Part shown: one piece after another, positions 1 through 10,082 of the stretch | Numbering within the stretch: the first letter of the stretch is position 1 | Layout: the number at the start of each line of letters is the position of its first letter | Source: Nigrospora sphaerica | Taxonomy: Eukaryota > Ascomycota > Sordariomycetes > Amphisphaeriales > Apiosporaceae | Length of the DNA: 64,000 bases | Direction of reading: 5' to 3' | Assembly: GCA_018287875.1 (NCBI GenBank) | Contig: JAGVVL010000013.1 | Span: 3,038,001-3,102,000, forward strand | Position numbers and translations under genes: made by a program | The notes under the pieces: model-generated | Databases searched by the model: none | What the model saw: only the letters and a program-made list of their open reading frames with translations | Told to the model about the DNA's origin: nothing

Positions 1-516
1 TGCAGAGCGGCCGAGAGGTCGCGCAGGTCCTGCGCTGTCCCGTAATGAGGGTTCACCGCGTAGATGTCTTGCGCCCAGTATCCATGGTACGCAGCGCTGG
101 CGAACGTCGCGTCAGCGCATCCCAGAGCCTGATGGGCCTACGTCCCGAAGGTAGTCTGCCGATGGCGCCACTTACCCGTAGGCTGTATAGCCCTCAATGT
201 TCTGGACAACGGGCGAGATCCATACCTGTGGGTGCAGCGTCAGTCCCCAGGCCGCAAGCCCTCACAAGGGGGGGGGGGGAATACGCACTGCGGTGAATCC
301 CATGCCTTGGATGTAGTCCAAGCGGTTGATTAGGCCTCGCCAAGTGCCGCCACAGTAGTCTCTGGCGCCACAAGGCGCCGATGTAGAGCCATCGGTCCGG
401 GCGAATCGATCGGTCAAGACCTGGTAGACAGACTGCCTCGTCCACTCGTCGGGGCTGAGGGCCCCAACTCCGAGAATTGTTCCGGCGATGGCCGCCACAA
501 GCGCGGAAAACTTCAT
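1..516 (-). CDS. Secreted GH13 alpha-amylase, N-terminal part (cut by left edge)
   Basis: Endo-acting alpha-1,4-glucan hydrolase of family GH13, secreted to degrade starch. Exons on the minus strand: 516-289, 225-176 and 96-1 (continues beyond the window). The introns (288-226 and 175-97) have donors GTGCGT and GTAAGT and acceptors CACAG and GCCAG, and reading phase is kept across both. The start ATG at 516 opens a signal peptide ([16 protein letters not shown], then a small-residue cleavage region near residue 20). The mature part shows family landmarks in order: [12 protein letters not shown], the [11 protein letters not shown] disulfide loop, [17 protein letters not shown], then [15 protein letters not shown]. 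These match the Taka-amylase type N-terminus. The catalytic Asp/Glu residues lie outside the window. Intron 1 carries a run of 12 C on the coding strand. The identification is firm; completeness cannot be judged. Confidence 0.93.
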
Positions 517-1828
517 GCTGTGTGGCAGCAGCATCCAAGGTGAAACAGAAAACCTTTCACAGTGTTCCCAGCCAGCAGAGACCAAAGTTACGGGGCCACG
601 CGAAGTTGAAGCACTATCAAATGATGGTCTGCAGAGAAGACAGCGGTTCTTATATAAGTAGCCTGTCACGTGGTCGAGTCGTGTCGGATGCCGGTACTTC
701 GCCTGCAGAGTGACAGCCGCAGCCGAGGACAGGGAGCGGCCGCCGTGCGCAATGCCACGCGACGAAGGAGGGCCTGGTGACACGGGGGTCGGGCCTTTTC
801 GCGGACTCGCGGGCCAGGGTGTCGGAGTTGAAGGGCGGGAGGAGCAACGGGAAGCACGAGAACAACGGTTGTCCGAAGGCCATCTTGGTAGCCAAGCCGC
901 GGCCGCATCCCCTTGACGCGAGAAGAAGGCGACGAAGCAAAGAGCCCGACCGGCAGTGCGCTGAGTCTTTCCCTTCCCGGAGGAATAGGCGCCGTGCCAT
1001 GGGGCGCACGACTGGTCCGAGACGGGCATCTTGGCCGTCGTGGATCTTCAACAGGGGGCGACCCCAACATGACGCGCTACTACCCCGCTACATCTGGGAG
1101 GATGCGCCGTGTACCCCACACACAGCCCCTGTCCCGCGTGGAGGTATCGCGGAGTTGGGCACCGGCTAGGGGTGGCGGAGCCGTCGGCACGCCCAATCGA
1201 GGAGAAGGGCCGAATGTCTTCTGGTATTTCTTATGCCGTCTTGGGCTCTGACCTTTGTCACCTTCTCAGGCCGGCAAGCATGGCGCAGAAGAGGTTGCTT
1301 CCTTTCTGGGTCATGGATCTCTTATGAATCGCCGTCCTTCTCCGTCATGGGGACTCTCAGCTGCACTCCTTCCATTTTCCTCTCGTCAGCCGACCCGGAT
1401 GCATATGTAGCCGTAGCCGGCGAGACTAGTCATCCCCATCGCCGTCAATTTTTTCATCCTCGGCCGGACGAACGAATGTCACTTGATCACGAGGAACGCC
1501 GAGACTTCACGGTCCGCTGTTCCGATTAGGGAGTCTCCGCCGTCCATCCACCCATACTTCCTTCTTTTCACTGAATGCTAAGCCTTGGTGATGATCAAAC
1601 CGACACATACCCGCCGCCTTGCAGCGGTAACCACCAAGAGAACGGCTTGAGGCCTGCTTGTGGAGAGTGGTATTGTATTCAGCATGAGTATGGCCCGCGC
1701 ACTCCTCCTTACCTTCCGTTCCGTCAGCAAGCGTCAGGATTATACAACGATCGTTCCACCCAGCCGTTATACCCCATAACAATGCTATAAACCGAAACCC
1801 TTGTTGTATGTGGCATCCGTGCCGACCA
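517..1828. other. Intergenic: amylase promoter and 3' flank of the regulator gene
   Basis: This stretch separates the amylase start from the stop of the Zn2Cys6 regulator; both genes are on the minus strand, so it holds the amylase promoter and the regulator's 3' region. Open frames here are short, overlap on both strands and have no recognisable domains. Confidence 0.6.
649..657 (-). promoter_or_regulatory. Candidate TATA box of the alpha-amylase gene
   Basis: The minus strand reads TTATATAAG about 135 nt upstream of the amylase start codon, a usual place for a TATA element in a strongly inducible fungal secreted-enzyme gene. This is inference from position and sequence only; no transcription start is visible. 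I could not identify a confident AmyR or CreA site by eye. Confidence 0.45.
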
Positions 1829-4520
1829 CTACGTTGATTTCCCGGCATTTGGCGTGTCTGTGGCCATGAACTGGAACGACCCAGTGGATGCCGAGCCTGT
1901 TTGAGACTGCTGCTCGTTGGAATTTCCAAAAAGCCCGAACCCCGTCTGCTCTGGCCCCCAGTTTGCGCTCTGCGTGTAGTTCTCGAATGTTGCCTGTGGC
2001 ACGTCAGTCTTGGCAAAGCTTAATCGTCCTACGGTTGGCTTACCCAGTCAAAATTTTGATCCAAGGCCATATCGTTGTTGAGCATTGAAAAGGGGGATGC
2101 CACTGTGTTCATGCCGCCCATAAAGTCGCCCGAGAAGTCGGGTGTCAGCCCACTCACTGGGCCCGTGTCAAGAGGCGGGTACGTGGTGCCGCCGGGGGAC
2201 TGGTAGTTGGGTGTCATGCCCGTCGACATCATGCCTAACGTCATGGCAGCAGAATGCTCCGGTTGCATGTCGCTCGTGCCAAAGTGGCCAAAAAGTTCGT
2301 CGGGCTTCACCGCATCAACCGCACCCGTGGCCGGCACTGGCTCCTGAATCTTGGCGAGCATGATCTCGAGGATGTTGGATGCTTTGTAAGCCTCCATTGA
2401 TGTGCCCTTCAGCGACTTCCATATGTCTTTGACGCTATGCAGAAGAGCAATCATCTCAACGCGCTGCTCCGGGGTCCAGAAGTACATCGATTGCGAATCC
2501 TGGCGCACGCCTGAAGCCACAGCTCGGTTGTCATGGTGAAGATCGATGACTACCAGCATCGTCTGCAGTAGCGTCTCTTTGATTGTGGACTGGAAGAACC
2601 ACTGCATGTTGCGTAGCCTTCCAGTCGGCATGCACTCATCGTGGATCGTTTTGAGGTTTCTGAGCGTCTCCAGTGATGCCTCCATAACGCTACGGCGGGA
2701 GTGGGCGTAACGGGGGTTCTGCCTGGCCCGCTGGGAGTGTTTCCGGTGGAGCGTACAAACGATCCTCTGGTACGACATGTTCAGGTTGAACCTAGCGATG
2801 ATCAACTTGACTGGGTCGTGTGACGACTCGAGGGGCTGCATCTTCAGATGGGGCGGAAACTCGTTGTAGATATCCCGAAGTTTTCGGTCGTGCGCTAGGA
2901 TCTCTTCATACGTCGGAGGTTTTCCGACTCTGGTGACGGCCTGTACGATATTGCCGAATTCGTAATGGAGCTTAGCCTTCGCAATCATATAGGTAGTAGG
3001 GGTTGGCTCCGTGACGGGTCGTGGGGGCGGGAGCACTGTGGTGTCGGGACCAAATTCCTCATCGAAGAGGTTGTGCGGTAACTTCGTATCCGTCATGTGG
3101 TCATTGATCATAGAGGGCAGGGAGACCTGGTACGAGAACATTATATCCGACATGCGGACTACGGCCCAGGTCCTTCGACGCATTTCCTATGTCTAGGTTA
3201 GTTTTGACTACAATAGGGGAGAATAGCAAAAGGAGGTGGGGGCTTACACCCTGGAAGGGAGATATCGAAGGGAACCACTCGGCATCTCGGTGGTAGCCCA
3301 TCCGGAAAGCTACGCGTACGATCTGCGCCACGATCAACCAGCATCCCAAATCTGCGTCCCAGCGCGAAGTCCACTCCCCCAACAGATAGTGCACCATGGT
3401 CTCCACGGTGTACTCGACGGGCTTGGTGTAGTCGGCTGCGATCAAGCACTGGACGGTGCGCAAGCGGTACTCGGCAGCCAGCTCTAGGGATCGACCCTTC
3501 CACTCGGCGGGTTCATCGCCAACTTTGTGGTAAGACAGCATAGCAATGCAGAGCATCGAATACACCAAGCCGACCCACATGATGGACGATTTAGTAGGGT
3601 CTTGCCAGTGAGCCCGTAGTTGTTTCTGGAAAGTCGGGCCATGAACAATGCTTACAGCCGTGTCGAGGGAGTTGAAGTAGCGTGATACGAGCGTAGTGAT
3701 GGTCGTCTTGGGTGGCAGCTCGGCGCGAAGTTCCGTCTCTGTCGCGGGCGGCGTCGAGAGGAGAAAAATGGGGGACTCCCGTGCCTGTGCTGGTTTCGAC
3801 GACGTTATTTGCTGGTAGCTCTTCTCCATCTCTTTCTTGTGCGAAGAGTAGAAATTCTTCACTTCTACGATATCAGAAAGCAACGTATGCCAATGTTCCT
3901 GGCCAATGTACATCGACTTGCCCCGATCCGCGTCGACCTTGAGTACTCCGAGGGACGTCGCCAGACCGTCGTCCACATCACTGTCCACATCAGCTTCGTC
4001 CTGCATCGAAGCCTCATCGTCTTTTTCGAGTCGGGGGTCGGTGCTATCAGTTGCCGAAACCGAGGGCTTGTGAGGGCCGCTTGCTGCCGCTGTTGCCGCG
4101 CTTACAGGCGACGCCTCGATGTTGGCGCCGCCGTGCATCAAGCTCAGAACCAGCCCTTCCAGACGGTCAATGCGATTTTGCATGTCGTCGGGAGTAGGGT
4201 TCGCCTCAGCATTGGCCTGGTTCCTCTTCCTGCTCGAAGGTGTCGCGTACGTGCATGACTGAGGATCGCCACGCTTCACGCAGTTCTCACAGCTAGGGCT
4301 GCCTCGGTTGCATTTCAACCTACATAAGTATTCACCGTTAGCAGGCAAGTACGGACACAGGCAGTGGGTGCCTGGCTATCTGAAGCCGGGGTATTTACTT
4401 TCGGGTGCGGCAGGGGAGGCAACTCAGAGGCACACGGTTTCTTCGCCTGACCACTCGATAGTGCTCTTCCGGGGAATGCCCCGAAGTGGAGGTTCCTGCG
4501 GATGGTGGTGTGGGAGTCAT
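1829..4520 (-). CDS. Zn2Cys6 (fungal C6) transcription factor with fungal_trans domain
   Basis: Nuclear DNA-binding regulator. Four exons on the minus strand: 4520-4399, 4319-3248, 3186-2044 and 1993-1829, giving about 833 residues. The zinc cluster straddles intron 1: Cys34, 37, 44, 51, 54 and 63 (C-x2-C-x6-C-x6-C-x2-C-x8-C), with a basic RTRKLK linker. Next comes a basic SSRKR stretch and a short leucine heptad segment (RIDRLEGLVLSLM), the usual dimerisation element. The middle region (FxQLRAHW-like entry, LLGEWTSRWDADLG, IVRVAFRMGYHRD, then EMRRRTWAVVRMSD across intron 2) is the fungal-specific transcription factor domain. The C-terminus is Gln/Asn/Gly/Ser-rich. Intron 3 is only 50 nt (donor GTAAGC, branch GACTGAC, acceptor CACAG) and restores a 54-residue tail. 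The target pathway is unknown; adjacency to the amylase is not evidence that it regulates it. Confidence 0.9.
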
Positions 4521-7398
4521 GATGCTTGCACGTTGCTTTTTCTTCCCCCCCCTCCAGTCGGCGAATCGTTCCCCGGGGTTTGAAGCTGGCCGATGGGATC
4601 CGCGTCAGGTTGCGCAGGAGCTGATGACAGTCTATGGATCAGCACCGGGAGGTTTCCCCGCCGTGGCCCACCGCAGGTCTCTCCTCTCTGCTGTATTGCG
4701 ACCGTTCTTTGGCCGCCCTGCAACAGCAACTTCTGCACCGGCGCGTGTTCGACGCAGCGCGTTGGCACTTGGTGACGCGCTAATCCTATGGCGAAGTAGG
4801 GAATCCCCGCTCGAACAGGCTGAAGACTCGGGGAAGCAGACAATGGATATATGTGTGTGGTGAGGATGATTCAGGGGCGCAGCGACGCGTACAGCGATGA
4901 AGCTCGGCCGAACGGACAGCGAAAGCACAGTTGGTCGGGCAATACAGTGGGTTTGGCTGTGGGCTGGTTTGCTCGTATGAGACGGAGGAGCGACCAAGAA
5001 GCGCGAGATGGGTAGCGGATGAATCCAATGGGGGCTGGGCCTGGTCTGATAAGCGTATTCGTCGTACGAAAGGCCTGAGGACGGAGGCTCCGACTGCGTC
5101 GCCGGCTAGTTCCAGAAACACGTCCTTGCCAACCCCGCGTCGCTGCCGCTGTGTGCCCTGCTGCGAGCTTGTGCCGCTCAGTGGCTGACTCGCAGGCCAA
5201 CTCCAAAATGCGTCCAGGTTGCGGCTCGGGCTGCGCAAGCAAGACGAGCCAGTACCGGGCCGGGCGAAGCCGTGGCTAGATTCCGGATCGGCAGGTATCT
5301 ATCTCGCTTCCGTGGTGGCCGCCCGTCCCATTCGAACAATCCCAGCGCAAAGGAACCGATGGTGTGGCAGGCTTGGCGGGCAGCTCACGTGGGAAAGAGG
5401 GGGTATCGCAGCCGTGTCTGCAAAGACGGAATAAGCTCGTCGCTGCGGCGTGAACCCGTCCAGGCGCGCTTGTTGGCAAGTAAGTGGTGGTCCCCAAACT
5501 GCTGAGGCCGCGGTGGGAGCGAAAGTTGGGAAGATTCGAGGAGACGAAGGAAACGACAGCACGGAAGCTAGGCAGAAGAATTCAGCGTAAGACATTTAAC
5601 CTAGGCAAGTTACCTTGAGAGGACAGGGAGTCGGAGCCGGGGTCCGACAACCAATGCCGCCGGCAGGGCGGTCCATTGGAGGAATCCCATGCAAAACGGC
5701 GCCCTTCCATTCCTACGGAACACGGGCAGTAAGCCGCCCAGCAGCGAAAGTGGGGTAGTTATAGCTACCCTATCTACCCTAGGTAGGCACATCCCATGCA
5801 CATGGCTCTATCTATCGCAGGGGATAGGTAGTTGGGACGAAACGTTCCCCCAGCCAGCCTATCAGCATGTTTATCTGTAAAAGGCCCTGCGCCGGCGCTG
5901 GCCAGCTTTGAGCGGCGCTGATCCAGGTCCCGGGATTTCAGTAGGTAGGGAGTGGCGGACGAGGCAGGTAAGCAGTGCGGCCAGGGGCATACCTGGCTAC
6001 AGGTCTACCTCGGGAGATGCGCGAGCCGTCTCTGCGCGGGGTGCTCTATGTATTCGGCTCGTACTTCGTATTTTACCCATCTATAGAACTGCCGCGCATA
6101 TGGAGTAAGCCTGTCCTGTTCGCAACTTGTTGCAAGTTGCTGCTTACACGTGCCGTGGGCCCTTCAGCGCAACCTCTTGCATCCGTTGGAACTCCAAGTT
6201 CTTGGGACGCGTCGCTCAAGGCCTCTGAGTCATAGGCCGACGAGGATCGACGGCTTGCATAGCCACCCCCGGACTTAATTCTTATCTCCGTCTGGAGGTG
6301 CTTCACTGTGTGTCTCCCCATTATATCTGCCCACTATTTGGAGACGCACGCGTGCTGAAGGAGGGTTCTGGCTACGGGGTATGTGGTAAGGCGGCCAGGT
6401 ATATGCCCAGGCAGCTCGGCCCTGATCTGCCGGTGCTCGTCCGTGGATGCCGGAGTCGACCAAGAACCTTGCTAGTTTTAGTTGAGGGTAAGCACAGAAG
6501 AGGGTCGGACAACCCCCACACGAGCATCGACGCCTCTGACCGGCCGCCGGCTTACCTTCCCTGCTCGTTCCTGCTTGACCAGGCTGTTCAGACACCGGCG
6601 TTCATCATAGCGAGCGTTAGACAGTAATAAATACTCCGTAAGTATCCGTTCGTGCTCTCCATCGGATGGTCGGCCCCCCAGCCAGGTGGAACCTCGACGG
6701 GAGCGGCTCTGCTGCCGAGCGAAATGGTCAAAACGGGGGCTCTGGCTTCCTGCCCAGCCTCGGCCAATGAAGCCGACCGAGGGGGCCACGTTTTGGAAGG
6801 AGAAAGGAAGTTCCTGTTTAAAAGCTACGACAACGATGTGTATCTACAGTCGGCCAAGGTCATCTACCTACTTTCTGGCTGGATTTCTGGGACTTGCCTA
6901 CCTGCAGCACTCGGGCTTCTGTGCGAAAACGTGCATCTTTCATCGTCGTCTGCGCCGCTTCCTCCTTCTGCCGCGGTCTCGGTGTTCTCGGGCGACCAAC
7001 CAACAGGGCCCCCCAAGTCAGGAGTTACGCCCCGCCTGTTTCGTCTCTTGCTTGGCGTCCAATTAACCAGCTGCTCCCTCAGTCGTGGCGAACAGTCCAC
7101 ACGGCAGCCCTCTCAACATCATTCATTATTCTTACCACCCTTCCTTTTCCTTCCCTGTCGTTTTTGCGATGCGATAGTTTCGGCTATTCCCATATTTGCG
7201 TGCCTTTCCTATTTGCTGCGAGACAGTGTTTCCCCGCGACGCCATGCAGGCATGAGCGCCGATACTCAACGGTTCTAATCCTTGCCGATGTACTCGGTTT
7301 GACAATCCGTGACATCCTCGTTTCGGTCAGCGAACGACTTTGTTCAACCCTTGCCTGGTTTCGGGCTACTATTTCTCTCTCTTCACAGCATCCCCGTA
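4521..7398. other. Intergenic: divergent promoter region between regulator and multicopper oxidase
   Basis: About 2.9 kb between two divergently transcribed genes, so it holds both promoters and 5' leaders. Many short open frames on both strands lack domains. From about 6.9 kb the plus strand becomes pyrimidine-rich, fitting a long 5' leader for the oxidase. AGGTA/TACCT-type words cluster near 5.76-5.80 kb. Confidence 0.55.
5753..5770. repeat. Perfect short hairpin GGGTAG-N6-CTACCC
   Basis: Six-base arms GGGTAG and CTACCC flank TTATAG, followed at once by further TACCC/TAGGTAGG words. No function is assigned; it is one of several palindromic AGGTA/TACCT clusters in gene-free parts of the window. 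Confidence 0.5.
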
Positions 7399-9636
7399 AT
7401 GGCGCTTCACACGTCTTTGCGAGCCTCCTCGCCAGGCGCTTCAGAACCAACCGGTCGCCCGAGTTCAGACAGTCAGCGCGACAGCATAGAGAAACTCGGA
7501 GCCGTGGATGCTGGGGCGGAGCAGAACGAGGCGCTTCTTGCCTCTGAAAACGAGGATCTCGAAAAGCATCAGGCTTTAGCCCAGCCAGCCCGTCGGAGGA
7601 AGCGGAGTTGGATCTTGACTACTATTTCTGTCGTTGTCCTGGCCGTCATTGTGCTCTTCGACGTGCGGCTCCTATTCCAACCCGATCGCCCAAACTCCTC
7701 GAATCGGGAATCTACCTTGGCTGGGAACTCTACAGCGCCGCTATCCCCTGAACTCGAGGCCTTGATGCGCAAGCCTTTCAAACGTCCCGAAGAAGAGTAT
7801 ATTCTGGATTCGAAATGGGACTTTGCTGCCCCTCCCCGGATTCGCTACTACAACTGGACCATTGTGGACAAAGTGGGCAACCCGGACGGAGTCTCCAAGC
7901 CTATGGTGATGATCAATGGCCAGTTTCCCGGTCCCATGATTGAGATCAACGAAGGAGACACTATCGTCGTTGACGTGCTGAACATGGCCAAAAACGCAAC
8001 GGCTATACACTGGCATGGCATTTTCCAGAATGGCACCAACTTCATGGACGGGGCGACGGGCGCCACGCAATGCCCCATCCCCCCTGGTCAATCGTTCCAG
8101 TACAAGTTCACTGTGGACAACCAATCGGGCACTTGTAAGTTTCTTCTATCTGACGGGGTTACCACCTCCGGTGCACCGTTTGCTAAAGGTCCAGAAGATT
8201 TCTACCATGGCCATCAGGGTGTCCAGTCGCTCGAGGGCCTTGTAGGCCCCTTGGTAATACATGGGCGGGAGGAGGCTGAGCAGCTGCTGGTGTATACCAC
8301 GGATCGCGTCATTTTGCTGCAGGATTGGTATTACGACCCAGCCGACGGACTGTTGCGAGATACGCTGTCCCCTGGGAGTGAGGGTTCACCCATGCCCAAC
8401 GGCGCCCTCATCAATGGCCTCAACCAGGTCGACTGCAGCCAACACCCGAACCGTACATGTGACACCAAAGAGAGCAATCTCCCTACCATGATTATGGATG
8501 CAGGCGCGTATCACCGCCTGCGGTTTATCAATGCGGGTGGGTTTGCGTGGTTCCAGGTCTCCATCGACGAGCATCTCCGACTCTTGGTCGTGGAGGTGGA
8601 CGGGGCCCGGGTCGAGAAATTCCAGGAGGCCGATGTGTCGCTTGCCCCCGGCCAGCGGTACAGCGTCGTGTTCGCCACGGATCAGGCCGACCTGGAAACG
8701 GCGACGTACTGGATGCGGGCACGCATGATCACGGGTTGCATGGCCGAGTCCAGGCTGCCCGAGAATGGCGTTGACGAGGCCAAGGCCATCCTCCGTTACG
8801 TCATGCCGGGCGGCTCGGACACGGCCGCCAAGCTCAACAGCACCGTTCAGGCGCTTCCGACGTCGAATAACACGCTCGCCAACTACCTGATGGAATGCCG
8901 CGACATGACTTCCTACAACGTGTATAAGCCATCCCCTCCGGAGCCGGCGCCCGAGGTCGCGGACCGCTCGTGGTACCTACGCGTCAACATGGCCATTGGT
9001 GATTGGCGGCTCGAGCGTGGCTTCCTCAACGACACGTCGATGCGGCCCGACCTGAAGGCGCCCTCGCTGCACCGCATCCTGGACGGCCTGAACGCGGGCA
9101 ACGCGTCGTTCGGGGCCACGGGGGTCAACACGGCGGCTTTCCACAGGGACCACGAGCTCGTCATGGCCGCTGACGGCATCGAGACGGTCGACGTCGTGCT
9201 ACAGAACGTCGACGAGGGCAACCACCCGTTCCACCTGCATGGGACGCGCATGTGGGTGCTGGCGCAGGGACATGGCTACTTCCCGGGCTACGAGGCGCTT
9301 AACCTCCAACCCCACGGCCGCGGCCTGTTGGACCCGAGCAACCGGACCATCATCGCCAACCCGCTGAAGCGCGACACGGCCACGGTCGAGGGCTTCGGCT
9401 GGCAGCTGCTCCGCTTCGTCACCGACAACCCCGGCGTCTGGTTGTTGCACTGCCACATGATCTGGCACGGCGAGGGCGGCATGGGCATGACCTTCGTCAA
9501 CCGGCTCGGGGACATGCGGAACTGGGCCGTGCCCGAGGCGAGCCGGAAGCTCTGCGAGGCACCGCGGGATGTCCTGGAGCTGGGTGCCCCGCCAAAAGAC
9601 GAGGTTTTCGCCGGCTTCCACGATGATGATAAATAG
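7399..9636 (+). CDS. Membrane-anchored multicopper oxidase (laccase / ferroxidase-like)
   Basis: Three-domain blue copper oxidase that oxidises phenols or metals at a type 1 copper and reduces O2 at a trinuclear centre. Two exons, 7399-8134 and 8198-9636 (724 residues). Intron 8135-8197 (GTAAGT...AGAAG) is inferred because removing it joins SGT to YFYHGHQ, the family's second copper motif. Copper ligands seen: HWHG (His204, His206), HGH (His249, His251), HPFHLHG (588-594) and HCHMIWHGEGGM (663-674), giving the H-C-H-x3-H-x4-M type 1 signature. Instead of a signal peptide it has a basic, soluble N-terminus (RRRKRS) then one hydrophobic segment at about 71-91, so it is predicted to be a type II membrane protein with the catalytic part outside the cytosol. 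Several N-glycosylation sequons. I chose the ATG at 7399; an in-frame ATG at 7309 is less likely. Third-position GC rises sharply after about 8600. Confidence 0.92.
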   Translation: MALHTSLRASSPGASEPTGRPSSDSQRDSIEKLGAVDAGAEQNEALLASENEDLEKHQALAQPARRRKRSWILTTISVVVLAVIVLFDVRLLFQPDRPNSSNRESTLAGNSTAPLSPELEALMRKPFKRPEEEYILDSKWDFAAPPRIRYYNWTIVDKVGNPDGVSKPMVMINGQFPGPMIEINEGDTIVVDVLNMAKNATAIHWHGIFQNGTNFMDGATGATQCPIPPGQSFQYKFTVDNQSGTCKFLLSDGVTTSGAPFAKGPEDFYHGHQGVQSLEGLVGPLVIHGREEAEQLLVYTTDRVILLQDWYYDPADGLLRDTLSPGSEGSPMPNGALINGLNQVDCSQHPNRTCDTKESNLPTMIMDAGAYHRLRFINAGGFAWFQVSIDEHLRLLVVEVDGARVEKFQEADVSLAPGQRYSVVFATDQADLETATYWMRARMITGCMAESRLPENGVDEAKAILRYVMPGGSDTAAKLNSTVQALPTSNNTLANYLMECRDMTSYNVYKPSPPEPAPEVADRSWYLRVNMAIGDWRLERGFLNDTSMRPDLKAPSLHRILDGLNAGNASFGATGVNTAAFHRDHELVMAADGIETVDVVLQNVDEGNHPFHLHGTRMWVLAQGHGYFPGYEALNLQPHGRGLLDPSNRTIIANPLKRDTATVEGFGWQLLRFVTDNPGVWLLHCHMIWHGEGGMGMTFVNRLGDMRNWAVPEASRKLCEAPRDVLELGAPPKDEVFAGFHDDDK

Positions 9637-10082
9637 AAGAACCATCGGTGCTCGACCCCGTCCGCGTCAGCATGGACACCGCGCGGTTGTCATCGGGAAA
9701 AAAAAGAACGACGTTGTACCAACACCCTTCTCTGGATATATATTTACATAGTACATTCGAATTACTGCACGGATCAAGTTACGTGCTTCCGCTACGGACA
9801 GGATCCGCAACTCGCGCATTGATGATGTGACAGCTTTGCTGGCTTGGTCTGCTTCTGACGTGACGCCTCCCTCCTTTTGGCTACAGAACACCCGCGGCAC
9901 GGCAATTATGGCTCCTGCACAAGGACTGCCACCTATCGGCCGCCGGAGGGACTTCAAGGACGGAGAATCAGTAGCCACTCCTCTTTTCGCACCCCGGCGC
10001 GCTGTAGCCTGGCAGTACACTGCCTTTTCCTTTTCTTTTTCTTTCTTTGTCTTTTCCCGAACACCCGGCACCGCTATAGCAC
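9637..10082. other. Intergenic: convergent 3' ends
   Basis: The short gap between the stop of the multicopper oxidase (plus) and the stop of the glutaredoxin (minus). It should hold both 3' untranslated regions; a poly(A) run lies near 9700 and a T-rich stretch near 10025-10060. No gene is seen. Confidence 0.6.

Noticed and set aside
1507..2016. 169-codon minus-strand frame beyond the regulator's main frame
   Set aside because: It is the wrong frame over the regulator's real fourth exon; the correct frame gives ATFENYTQSANW and keeps phase.
6652..7278. 208-codon frame upstream of the multicopper oxidase
   Set aside because: Looks like a pyrimidine-rich 5' leader and promoter; no domain, and it ends just before the real gene.
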